Of a stretch of 64,000 nt of DNA, positions 12,501 to 26,401 are shown piece after piece (the stretch's first letter is position 1; every line of letters begins with the position of its first letter). A program made the translations under genes and the position numbers. Origin of the DNA: Maea johnstoni (taxonomy: Eukaryota; Annelida; Polychaeta; Spionida; Magelonidae); the NCBI GenBank assembly GCA_963942565.1, contig OZ012685.1:55125323-55189322 (forward strand), written 5' to 3'. Below the pieces are notes generated by a model, which was given only the letters and a program-made list of their open reading frames with translations, made no database searches and was not told where the DNA came from.

Positions 12501-14049
12501 TTAAGCTGATTAGAAGGGAATCATCTGTTCCTTTATTATCATTCATTCATTGATTTTCAAATCTTTTCAATCGTTTATTGATCCATTTAAAATCTATCAC
12601 GTATTCTCTTTGCAGGTTTACCTCAGCATTTGTATATTATGGTATCAACCTCAACGTCCGTAACCTGTCTGGCAACATATACCTTAACTATATTATCTCA
12701 ACTTCAATGGAGATTCCAGGAAATACAATAACACTGATTCTGGTAGAGAAGGTCGGCCGAAAGAAACTGTTTTGTTTCTATTACCTGCTAGGTGGCGCCA
12801 CCATGCTCGCCACTGCCTTTGTTCCACCTGGTAAGTAATCATGTAAACCCAGAAAGACTCAATTTAAGAGGTGAAACTTAGGATTGAGGTGTAATATTTT
12901 GGTAGGACACGCGAAAATGTGCGGAGACAGGGCGGCCGTGACCGCACGTCAGATGGAAAGAAATCGTCAGATGGAGAAGAAATAAATCAATCTCACAACT
13001 CTCACTAAACGAGTAAAAGAAAACGATCACTAACAACACAGGGCAAACAGGCTCGATGTAGACTAAGAACGTAGCATGTCCTTTCAATTTTGATGAAAGT
13101 AGTTCGTCTCATAACACGGCCATTAGCAAGGGTGCATCGACACTGACGAAGCCAAGGATACAACATTTTACTTGACAAACGATCATAATAGAATGATTTT
13201 AAGTGTGAAAAAAAACGCATTGTAAGGTTATTTGTGCTGTCACGTGATAACTCTCTTTCCCCATATTCCGCTAAGTAACAAAGCCTGATATAGATAGGCA
13301 CAGAAGAAATAGCTGGGCTCGGTAGCAGGCTCGCAACATAATCAAAGAGTTGGCGCACACCACGTCTAGAGATATACATAACCTATACTTGGGAGATAAG
13401 CAACTCCTACCGAGAAGCAAAATTACCGTATCCATAAGGGAGTTTTTATAGGAAGTACCAATTATTTTTTCTTAATCTGAAATTTTGATCTTATCTTTTA
13501 GTGCCATACCTAACCAGAATTCAACCTGTTACCAAAATGTATGTGATTTCTGACTTGCATGCTCAATTGTCTCTAGTATGTTATTGCATAGAGGACATTT
13601 AGGACTATCCACAATTTTCAATCGATATCTCCCCAGGTGAATAAAGGACCCAGTTGAATATGACCTGTCGAGATAGGAGAACTAGGGTGGTGCCATCTAT
13701 CTACTTTTCCTGGTGCAACAACATTCTGCTTGATCAACACAGAAGGGAATGTCAACTTTTTGGTAACTAGGAGCCCAATGTACGGCAGTGACCGCTCGGC
13801 CATTATGCAGTGTCATCTTTTTTTTAAAGGGATATCTTTTTTCAGGCTATAGCCTGGAAAACAAGCTATATTTACTGTTGGTGGCTTAGACCATGTTTAC
13901 ATTTTTGTTTGTTGTTTTCAGAAATGAGCTGGTTGACTTTTGCCTTCTCGCTGGTAGGCAGAGTGTGTATCAGTTCAACGTTCACTCTGTGCTATCTGAT
14001 ATCTGCTGAACTCTTTCCCACTCCAGTCAGGTGAAAGATACTTTCTTTA

Positions 14050-14127
<78 letters not shown>

Positions 14128-14141
14128 AAGTAGTAGTAATG

Positions 14142-14193
<52 letters not shown>

Positions 14194-14207
14194 AAGTAGT
14201 AGTAATG

Positions 14208-14258
<51 letters not shown>

Positions 14259-14260
14259 CT

Positions 14261-14332
<72 letters not shown>

Positions 14333-16358
14333 AGAGAAGAAAGGAAGAAGACAAAATTCGGCCAAAGTCGAAAGAGTGAACGAAAACCACCAATACCTCA
14401 CCTCATGAAGATGTCTTTCGAGATCCCCTTCATCTACCAATGATAATGTTGCTTTATGAATATCTGGGCCTGGCTGCATTATGGTCTTACGACACTTTAA
14501 GAAATTTCTGTTTAATTTTCTTCGGATTTTGCATGAATAAAGAACAAAGCACAGTGATCTTCAAAACAATTTTATTCATGGGGTCATCGAAATTCTCCCT
14601 AACTTGGTTCTTTCTTTGCTATATGTAAACATTCAGATATACTGTTCTGCCATGTTGAAATATTTCTTTGGTGTTATGGCCAAAATAAAGGAATTCAAGA
14701 AACGCGTTTTTAACCCCAAAGTGGTATAAGTCAGAAATGCCGAGTTTAATCTTCACCAACATATGTCTGTCCACACAATGCTTTTAACAAGAAAACAGAG
14801 AAAATGATTGTTCATCTGGTTATTTTTCGAACCAATAGTGGTTAGAGTTTGTGAAACAGGACTTCGTGGGCAGATTTTCATATAAATGGTACAAAAGAGT
14901 TACCCAATTAGTACCTTATTTGGCCAATCTTGTATAAGATATTGTTTAAAATAGAAAGGGAATCCCATTTTATGCATAGATAAATGCTCATACATGTTTT
15001 CTGAAAATGTGTCAAATCATCCAATTCAATATATAAGAAAATCAGTGAGTCAAAACAATAAGTTTTAAAAACTCTCCCTTGGGATACTATGTAGAGTAGG
15101 CAGGTATAGTCATAATGGTATATATTTGATAAAAGTCTGTTTTCAGTAAAAGTACCAATTCCTTTTTTAAATTTGGCATTGGTGCCAGGTAAAATGTAAA
15201 CAATTATTTTAAGTTTGTCCAAAACTCAATATGTGTCACCGGTATGGAGTATTGTAAGACCTTAATGCTTAAACTATGTTCACCCGTTGATCTGTTTTAG
15301 GATGATCGGTATGGGCTCCTCGTCCATGGTTTCCCGCCTCAGCAGTATGGTGGCGCCACAGGTCGTGTTGCTAGGCGATTACCTGCGGCCGATACCGTAC
15401 ATTATTTTCGGAACCGTTTCGCTGATGGCCGGTGGGCTCGCTCTATTTTTACCTGAAACCCTTGGCCAACCTTTACCACAAACTATCGACGACGCTATAA
15501 ACTTGGGAAAGTATGTACCAGATCAAATACGCTTTTTCATATACTAGTACTTTTCAAATGTTTTGCTAATTTGTAAACCAAACTTTATAATATAGGGATT
15601 AAGATCTGCCGCTGAGCCTTGGTGCAGATTTATAGCCGAGACGTAGGTGTTTGTTGCAAAAGCTGAGGCCGCCAAGGCCGAAGCTTTGCAACAAACACCC
15701 ACGGCGAGGCTATAAATCTGCACCAATGCTCAGTGGCGGGTCTTAATGGCTATTATAGCGAGTTTGAGTGATAAAAAATTTAAACAACTGTGAAAATGAC
15801 ACAAAAAATCATGTTTTCTAGTGGTTGCTGAGCCTGGATTTGGTCCCGGCTCTCGAGCCTCATTCTGGATTTGGTCCCGGCTCCCTGCTGTGAACCGGGA
15901 CCACTTTAAAGCCACAGAAACAGCTTCTCACTGTACAGAGTGTGTTTTCCAAGACTAGGTATTTTCATAGCAGTGCGCTATAAATAATGGTTAGTCAGCG
16001 AAATCCGCAGCAATATAGGATATGCAACAAGAAGTGAATGTAAACGACAGTTATTTCAATAAATTCTTCATATGGCATTGTTATTGATAAAATTAAAATT
16101 CATTTTATAACTATAGATGATTTGAAGATACTTTGAATATCTATAACTTTTTCATATTTGATAACCTTGAAAGTCTATTAACAAACGAGTGGAGATTCAT
16201 TCCATTCGATTAACTAAACGAAACCGAATACAACTAAAGCGCACTTCAATTTTATTTTTAGGAAGGATAAGAAGAAGAATAACTCTCCAGAGCCTATTGA
16301 AGGATCAGGAAAAATTGGTGCGGAGATCGTATCGGTCACCGACACAACCCGCCTGTAA
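9559..16358 (+). CDS. SLC22-like organic ion transporter, copy B (3' part, 6 exons)
   Basis: Second copy of the same transporter. Exons: 9559-9727, 11367-11583, 12616-12830, 13922-14030, 15301-15510, 16262-16358, stop TAA at 16356-16358. The extra first exon carries MVGPSKRR and DWRVLQFIEGVPSFF, the TM4-5 loop and TM5-6 of SLC22 proteins; it ends in two bases of an Ile codon completed by the next exon (I-FLPESGRW). Exon 2 is two bases shorter than in copy A and loses frame (see its own entry). The other exons have exactly the lengths of copy A (215, 109, 210, 97 nt) and differ mainly at silent sites, with conservative changes such as Ile/Met and Ile/Val in the last two exons. The C terminus again ends DTTRL. 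This is either a real paralogue or the other allele of copy A; the N-terminal exons would fall in or before the 200-N gap. Confidence 0.85.
9767..9993. mobile_element. TTAA-ended MITE (TTAACCC family)
   Basis: 227 bp including terminal TTAA at both ends: TTAACCCTTTTACACTGAGA at the left, AAGTGCGAATGCGTTAA at the right. Relatives are at 18022-18255, 6560-6780 and 31989-32202, and more distantly at 10680-10930. TTAA ends suggest a piggyBac- or Kolobok-type target. Confidence 0.6.
10007..10160 (+). mobile_element. Possible tRNA-derived SINE fragment
   Basis: GTTCGAGTGGTTGAGTGTCA resembles a Pol III A box of a Ser/Leu-type tRNA. About 60 bases later GTAGGGTTCGACTATC resembles a B box. No acceptor-stem pairing is evident, so it is not a functional tRNA. 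No clear poly-A or target duplication was found. Confidence 0.35.
10680..10930. mobile_element. Relative of the TTAACCC MITE family
   Basis: Left end CCCATTAACACTCACAGCGC and right end GCATAAATGGGTTAGCG form a loose inverted pair. The interior (GCAAAAGCATAG...GTAGGGACT) recurs at 10966-11090 and at 1-131, so this intron holds tandem partial copies. Confidence 0.5.
11367..11583 (+). pseudogene. Frame-disrupted exon of SLC22 copy B
   Basis: Equivalent of the intact exon 681-899. It is 217 nt instead of 219. Compared with copy A it lacks a C near 11399, gains one in the run near 11432, and lacks a C near 11503 and another near 11548. The first two changes shift only a short stretch. The third moves the frame into a TAG within the exon, before the YDELEAEKN-to-WFQW part can be completed. 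Splice sites are kept on both sides. Because each change is a single C and the rest of the gene is preserved, sequencing or consensus error is as likely as a true inactivating mutation. Confidence 0.7.
11548..12115 (+). repeat. Tandem array of exon end plus 5' splice site (copy B, 4 units)
   Basis: Four units start at 11548, 11708, 11872 and 12026, related to the array at 864-1300 but with one more unit. The fourth lacks the first bases of the unit. All four keep a GTAAG donor after TTTCAATG. The change in unit number between copies A and B is what recent unequal exchange or replication slippage would give. Confidence 0.85.
13375..13810 (-). mobile_element. Same LINE 3' fragment, copy B intron
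   Basis: Counterpart of the fragment at 2560-3020 at the equivalent intron position of copy B. It is further decayed: the cysteine-rich stretch is no longer in one long open frame. The shared position shows that it inserted before the two copies separated. Confidence 0.6.
14051..14331. repeat. (AGT)n microsatellite in transporter intron, copy B
   Basis: About 280 bp of TAG repeats with a few variant triplets, starting just after the donor of exon 13922-14030. Open frames across it read only Val, Tyr, Leu or Thr runs and are not genes. Confidence 0.95.
15598..15747. mobile_element. 150-bp hairpin element, copy B only
   Basis: Left arm 15598-15664 (ATTAAGATCTGCCGCTGAGC...) and right arm 15682-15747 (...GCTCAGTGGCGGGTCTTAAT) are near-perfect inverted repeats of about 66 bp around a 17-base spacer that itself contains GGCC...GGCC. 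It lies in the 3' intron of transporter copy B. The whole stretch of about 15590-15985 is absent from copy A at about 4540, where TTTATAAATAATGG reads straight through. Confidence 0.8.
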
Positions 16359-16402
16359 CAAGAATTGCAGATGGTATACTACCAGACATTTGGGTGTCGA
16401 AG

Positions 16403-16647
16403 CACAGGTATTTGTATCCGTATAATGGTCCGAAAAATTTTAAAAATAGTTACTATAAAAAATAAAAGATTATGGGGTCCTGGCAATACACTTTCAAGTC
16501 TTTCTTCTCGCTTTGCAGTGCTCGGATAAACCTGAAAGTTCGTATCAGGCTTCATAAGAAGGTGGCCTACGTCCCCATAATCATTTCATTTTTATAGTAA
16601 CAATGTTTAACAATTTTCGGACCATTATACGGATACAAATACCTGTG
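16403..16647. mobile_element. Hairpin MITE just after the transporter stop (copy B)
   Basis: Same element, length (245 bp) and GTCGAAG flanks as at 4962-5206, again starting 45 bp after the stop codon. It predates the separation of copies A and B. Confidence 0.85.
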
Positions 16648-17179
16648 GTCGAAGCCTCGCCATTGTATGACCATTCCGCGTGGCTACAGGCTAGCTCCAA
16701 GTCTGTACAGTGCCAACATTTAATTCCTGCACTAAATGCGTGGACAGCCTGGGCATAATACACAACCGCACGCCTGATTGCCACCCAATTCCCTGGGCAT
16801 GGATGCATGGATGACTTCTCAAGTGAAAGTAGCTTTGATTCGCAAGTTATGTGGAGGATGGATGTGATTGGCTTATTTTTTGACATGTTATCCATGTTTT
16901 TTTTGTACAACTGGGCAACGGTGTAAGTCCAGTCGACTGGTGCAGGAATTTAATGTCTGTCATGTAGTTCAATTAAATCGTGCTGTTCTCAGATCTGGCC
17001 TCTATCTTGCTTGAAATGTTTCTATGACTGGTCATAGATCGCACTAAGGGTGGTCAGTACTGGTCACCCTTATCAGTCTGAACCATTTGTAACTGTAAAG
17101 ATCTCACTGTGGCCGCGCCACCTTGTAAGCAATTTCAGAACTAAATCAGGGTAGACATAGTTATGGCACAATTGTCGAT

Positions 17180-17425
17180 CCACTGGATATGCAAGAGCAG
17201 GTCTCGCTGAAAAACCTGGCTGTGGTGAATAGACCAAAAGTTGCATTCAGCGCATGTTGGAGCACAACTTTCTCTGTAATGTAAACGATACGAGAGCCCT
17301 CATTGGTCTTTGTCTCCCCCTAGTGACGTCACACTGAGACGAGGCTGTGATAGCCAGATCTTCACTACAGCGCATATGATAGTTGGTCTCTCGCTACCTG
17401 TCCATTGTTTTATTCATCTCAGGTA
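17180..17425. mobile_element. Diverged copy of the 267-bp MITE family (copy B flank)
   Basis: Orthologous or allelic counterpart of the copy at 5728-5974, with the same degenerate left end and the same right end. Its presence in both flanks shows that it predates the split of copies A and B. Confidence 0.65.
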
Positions 17426-18021
17426 ATGTTTTGGTATAACTTTCGGGTTAGATATAAAATGAAATAAACACTTATTGGCCTAGGGTTAGGCCAGGGTGGC
17501 TTGGGCAAGCTACGTGGTCATTGATGTGCTTGGCTTATTTTTTGACATGTTATCCATGGGTTTTTGTACAACCAGGCATTGGTGTAAGTGCGGTTGACTG
17601 AGTGGTGCAGGAAGTAAATGTCTGCCATGCAATTCAATTAAGTCGTGCTGTTCTCAATTCTGGTCTCCATCTTGCTTGACATGTTTCTGTGACTGATCAC
17701 AGATGGTGGCCAAGGGTGGTCACGTAGTCCGGTTGGGCAATCTACGTGGGTCATTGATGTGCTCGGCTTATTTTTTGACATGTTATCCATGGGTTTTAAA
17801 CAATTGTTGGCCTAGGGTTGGGACAGGGTGGCTTGGGCTCCTGACCACTGCTTTGTGGGCGGTCTGTGTCAATACTCAGCCAATAGAATAAAGGCAGCCA
17901 AGTAAAAAAACGTGTACTCCAGTTTCCCCCGCCATTCAAAGCTAACTAGTCAATACGTAATCTTGATATGACAAAACAAGTGACGAATAAAGAAAATCCA
18001 AATTTTCTAATTAATGCTACT

Positions 18022-18255
18022 AGTTGACCGATTCACACGCAAAGAGGCCAAAAAGGCTAGGCGATTTTGAAATATTGTTCCTAACAAAACCGTTCTTTGG
18101 AAAATATTTGAAGGAAAAATGTTAATCAGAAGCCAAATAACAACTCTGCTTCAAAAATAGTGTGATCCTTAGCTTTATTCCCGATTTAATTTCAAAAATA
18201 TAAAAGTGGCAGGCGATACTTTCTAGAGAAACTCTAGGTGTGAATGGGTTAACAT
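18022..18255. mobile_element. TTAACCC-family MITE, copy B flank
   Basis: Counterpart of 6560-6780. It keeps more of the left end (GATTCACACGCAAAGAGGCC) and the right end GTGTGAATGGGTTAAC. Confidence 0.55.
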
Positions 18256-18433
18256 ATGGTGAACCAGCCGACCATTCTGCCCTTCCAATTTTCGTTTTAG
18301 CAAGAAGCGGTAGAAATCTCATAAGGACGACATACTAACTGATGTTCTCATCATTCTACATATCGTGGACAACTCGTACAAAACATATCCTAATGTACCT
18401 AGTTGAAAATCAGCATTATACAATAAACCTATA

Positions 18434-18545
<112 letters not shown>

Positions 18546-19663
18546 GCAATACTTCAAGGTCATTGAAACACTGTATTAAAGGCATTATATTGTATGATAG
18601 CGTTCTGTATTGTATTGATGTAGCTGCATTGACAACAATGCGAGATCACGAAAGTATACGGTTATATATAAAGTAGTGCAATATAAGGAAATAGAGTATA
18701 AAATACCGGTAAGCTGGTCACATTTAGCCAAAACATAATGCGATTTCATAATAACTAAAGATAGCAATAAAATGAAACCACAAACACTTGTAATAAAGCA
18801 TTGGAAAAAGGAAAAATAAATATATTGTATCAAGACATCGTTCTTGAAATGTCCATCTGACAACCAAACAAGAGTAGGATACATGTTATGTACAATAGGG
18901 GGTAAAGGTGGTTGGGAATGTGGCAAATCCATGCACTAACATTGTACCATAAATCATTTTATTCAATAAATTATTATAAGTATTGTCTTAGTGTTTTGAT
19001 AATACGGTGAAGGTGAACATCTATCGTGTTCGGTCCACGCACATCCATCCAGTTTAATGAAAAGTTGAAATCAAGTTCGGAACTTAGTGTGTGATTTACA
19101 CCATTGAACATCATTTCATGCGCAGGGGGTATTAGTTATAAATATCAAAAATAGGTGTCCCTAGCATCTCATTATGGAACATGCTAGAGCGACATCTATT
19201 GATTTAATGGGATTTAACTGATCCCACAGCTTGTGACGGTACTGTACACTCATGCCATCTGTCGGCAGTTTGTGGAAAGATTCTCTACGCTGGGTCTGGT
19301 GCGACAGATGTTCGAAATCTCGTGATGTGTCATCAAGGCATTGGCCATTTTACACACGTAAAACAAGTAGACCACCGTTGCTTATCTACCAGTCTCAATT
19401 CACACACACACACACACAACCCTGGAATCCTGATTTGTGAGATCGTTCCCTATCTTTCCCATTATAAACCAACTTTTTTTGTTATATCTGGGCGTGTTTT
19501 GAGCTGATAACCTAACCCTAAACTTAACCCTAAACCTAACCCTAATCAGACTGAAAACAAGAAAGAGATTTATAAAAAGATATTGTGAGATCGATCTCAA
19601 AACGCATCCATGCTTCAGTGACCACTATCATTTTAGTTTTGGAGGCGATTTCACAACTGAAAT

Positions 19664-19664
19664 A

Positions 19665-19714
<50 letters not shown>

Positions 19715-19735
19715 CACACACACACACACACACAA
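19664..19735. repeat. (CA)n microsatellite
   Basis: ACAC tract with one break in the copy B flank; copy A has only a short version near 8100. Confidence 0.95.
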
Positions 19736-20039
19736 GAACGCAATTCTGATTTGAGAGATAAACTGACGTACCAGTGAGATCAAGAAAAAACAAGCTTCAC
19801 TCGTGTTAGGACCTAAATGACCATGCAGATTGAAAGGTGTGATTAATAGAACCAACTACTAGGTTCAGGGTGAAAGTGTTACCAATGAGGAGTATCCTTA
19901 TGAAATCAGTTTAAGATGACTTCAAGAGAAATTCAAAAGATCTGCATCTTGTTTTGAGAACCATCTAAAATAAATATCTCTCAGTGGCAGCTGTAAGCAT
20001 ATTCTCTTATAATATACATTTATGATATATAATATAATA

Positions 20040-20040
<1 letters not shown>

Positions 20041-20133
<93 letters not shown>
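20041..20133. repeat. (AT)n microsatellite
   Basis: AT tract, counterpart of the longer 8448-8698. Confidence 0.95.
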
Positions 20134-20136
<3 letters not shown>

Positions 20137-20404
20137 GGCAAGCATGAGAGTTTTGCATTTATTTTTGAGGATCCTAGTACAAGTAGCGAACATGCACAGC
20201 CACCTACACCATGTATGACCCCTGAAATGCTGCATCTATTAGTCATTACGATCTAATCGAATTGCATGCCAGCATTGTGCAGATAGTGTATCTGATCAGT
20301 CATTATTCATCAGGCTCATGGATTCATGGGCCCCGTCATTAATTCCACTAATAGCAAATAGCAATACAAATCCTAGTCAGTCGTCTAGACCACAGGGGTT
20401 AGTC

Positions 20405-20407
<3 letters not shown>

Positions 20408-20475
<68 letters not shown>
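20408..20475. repeat. (GA)n microsatellite
   Basis: GA tract, counterpart of 8939-9050. Confidence 0.95.
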
Positions 20476-20476
<1 letters not shown>

Positions 20477-20740
20477 CAGTTGGTGGTACATTACAGGATT
20501 CTGAAATGAACATCATTGGTCAGTGCGGGTGATAAGATAATTATATTACAAACCATGTACCCAAGCATTTTTTTCTAGAGCTAAAATCTTCTCTTTTTCA
20601 ACACATTTTACCTATAGCCTAATCTTGTAAGATGCAATGGTACTCAGCAGTGCCAACTACGTCGTGGGCTACCCTCACTTATGTTCGGAGCATGTGAGGA
20701 AGTTGCCAGTGACTTGGGCTTGGGCAGTGGTTTTCCTTAC

Positions 20741-23330
<2,590 letters not shown>

Positions 23331-23689
23331 CCAGTTTGTGGTGCATGTTATATACACTTATCGTCACATGAGCATGGGAATTACATAAGGGTACGGATAT
23401 AAAGTCTTTAAAATGAAGTTTGTCTGAAGTGAGAATTGAATCTGTTACTGCTCTAACATGAGTTGTTTTAGCCCAAGGGGGAGACACTACAGCTGGGTTT
23501 GATAACGACCCCAATCCCTGATGACTATGCTGCCGCCTATAGTTTAATAGAGACATCAAATCTGTTCGTCTGATTTATTGACGGCATAGTATCCATTCAA
23601 CTCCACCTGAGAAATAGGCTCGGGATAACCATGTAGTGTATCCCTTATGATGCTGCTGGCTAATTTGACCAATACGAAATGATACAAAA

Positions 23690-23870
23690 ATCCTGAAAAA
23701 ATTACTGAAATCCTGGCCCATGGGTGCTCATCTGAGAGTACTCAGTGAGAGCTATCCAATGAATATCAACATGACAGGATTTAGATGGTTTTCAAAAATC
23801 TTCGCATCCTTGTGCTTTGGACGAAAGTAGCCTCAGCATTGGAAGGGGTTACTAGCATGTGAATAATATA
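23690..23870 (+). mobile_element. Dispersed repeat family 'CATCTGAGAG', copy 1
   Basis: About 170 bp sharing order and sequence with 43363-43503 and, in reverse orientation, with 60965-61120: CTCATCTGAGAGTACTCAG, GGTTTTCAAAAATCTTCGCA, ATCCTTGTGCTTTGGACGAA, CAGCATTGGAAGGGGTTA. No coding capacity; termini are not clear. Confidence 0.65.
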
Positions 23871-23923
23871 CTGCAAAAGTTACCACCTTTACATGAGGAA
23901 TATTTCTCATTACACATTATATA

Positions 23924-24098
23924 GTCCAGCGGATATTATATAGGGACAATTTTGGGTGGAAACGTGCATTTTACGATAAAAGCACCAAATTTGGTACAGT
24001 GTTAGTTTATGGCAAAGTAACTATCTTAAAGATTGGAGGCGTACCAAATGTGGTGCTTTTATCAAAAAGTGCACGATTTTATCCCTTATCCGCTGGAC
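23924..24098. mobile_element. 175-bp hairpin MITE with TA flanks
   Basis: Terminal inverted repeats GTCCAGCGGATA and TATCCGCTGGAC, continuing inward to TTGGTAC and GTACCAA (about 75 bp per arm with gaps). It is flanked by TA on both sides, the target preference of Tc1/mariner elements. The first six bases GTCCAG match those of the large element at 30021-33810. Confidence 0.8.
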
Positions 24099-24393
24099 TA
24101 ATAGTAATGCATATTTATATTCTTCAGAATCACATGAAAACCTCCCTTCAGATTACGTGCACGCCTGTCTATCGAAAACATTTTTTAAGTTCATGTGTCC
24201 ATTTGACACTATGTCTATGGTATCGGTCCTACAAAACTACCTGTGCTATGGGACGAACACCATGGAGAGGTCATGGACCAATTTATCGTAAATGTCTTCC
24301 GGTCACTGGTTTACCTGAAAGCTTAATTTATTCAGTAGTGGTACACATTTACCTGTCTAGTCTAAAAATATAGGCGAATGCTTGCCCTTATAT

Positions 24394-24660
24394 CTTAGAT
24401 GAATAAAAACAAGTGGATATGAAACCAGTCGGTGAACCAGAACATGCTCGCTACGGCGAATAGCTCAAAAGTCGTGTTCTGCGCATATTGGTGCGCACGT
24501 TTCTCTATAATGTAAATGATATGAGAGGCATCAATGGCATTTGTCTCCTAGTGACGTCACACTTAGCCCAGATTCGATACTACTGGCATAGCCAGGCCTT
24601 CACCATAGCGCATATAGCAACTGGTATCTTGCTACATATCCAGTCTTTTATTCATCTTAG
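24394..24660. mobile_element. 267-bp MITE, intact
   Basis: Left end CTTAGATGAATAAAAACAAG and right end CTTTTATTCATCTTAG are inverted repeats of about 26 bp. The flanking 7-mers are identical (CTTATAT at 24387-24393 and 24661-24667). Length is exactly that of the copy at 62020-62286, and the interiors match (GTGACGTCACA and CGCATATAG blocks). It has no coding capacity. The 7- to 8-bp duplication would suit a hAT-like mobiliser, but the terminal bases do not settle this. Confidence 0.85.
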
Positions 24661-25756
24661 CTTATATCTACTTCTTCATTTTGCAACATGACCGGTCTGT
24701 TTGGCGTATGTCTAATGGGCATGGGAAGTTGAAATTTGACAACACACTTGTCTATGGCGTTATCGCATGCGACGGAAACACGTGGACCCTGAGCAAGTCG
24801 ATCTGACACAAGTCTACTCGCCAGCTAGACTGGCTCCTAGCCTATGATTTCATTAAAGTATGCGTAATATCTTTGCTTAATGTCTAGGTGTTAGTTCCCA
24901 TGGCTGGTGATAGATGGCACCGAGGATGGTCACACTGGCCAATCACAATCATAGAAACTGGAAAAATCTCACCGTGGGCCAACTGGTGAGCAATTCAAGA
25001 TCTAAATCAGTTTCGAGTTGTTAAAGTTTTCTTAAACAATATCAAGAGATGAAAAGAGTTCGGGGCCTAGGGGTAGATTATAGGCTGTCCTATATATTTT
25101 GTTTCCCTGGACACGGTGGTTATTGCGGTCAAGTTAGTTGACATTTATCTCACCAGGTGGTAAGTGGTAAAGTTAGTTTACATTTACCTCACCAGGTGGT
25201 TAGGGTGGTCAAGTTAATCTTATTAATTGTCTCATCAGTGGGACAGGCTTCCCTGTTTGAAAATAAAGCCAATCGAGTGAGAGAACATATGGTGCCATCT
25301 ATAGAGAATCGACATTACTACATCAGAGTGATCTTTGAGGAAAAAGATACCAAGTATAGACTGTTGGCGGCACTCACAATATCATATAATTTATCACAAA
25401 CCGCTGTACTCTGCTATGAGATGCATCACTTGAGCAGACTGGCTCTGTAGTCTATCTCGCCAGCAATCAGGTGTGGTGACCTGAAGGCTAGCCTAGCCCT
25501 AGGCTACGGGCTGGCCTGACTTCAGGCCAGCATTGCTATATATGTATAACCTGGAAAGTTCACAACAAAGTTAGTTCACACTGATTTAGTTCTACACTTA
25601 CCTGACATATTTTCACCGATTCCACTTCAAATGCAAGTTGAATTGCGGATTTCATGCAGCTGGTTGCTAATTAGGCTAATACAATATGATGCAAAAAAAC
25701 TTATGTCAAGTTTCAAATTCATTTTAAGCATTGGTTACTCATTTTTAAGTTTGATG

Positions 25757-26160
<404 letters not shown>

Positions 26161-26303
26161 TACAAGTTACATACAATTCCAAATAGATATGATTAGCATC
26201 GTCATCCATTCACAATTATTCATGTTTGTAGATTAATAATTCAAATATATATTTGCCATTCACAAGTACTTATAATTGTTTTTGTAGATTATTAATTGAA
26301 ATA

Positions 26304-26308
<5 letters not shown>

Positions 26309-26400
<92 letters not shown>
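26309..26400. repeat. (AT)n microsatellite
   Basis: Pure AT dinucleotide tract. Confidence 0.95.

Positions 26401-26401
<1 letters not shown>

Noticed and set aside
14027-14479. Frames of 77-150 codons over the AGT tract
   Set aside because: Only poly-Tyr, poly-Thr, poly-Leu or poly-Val from a trinucleotide repeat.
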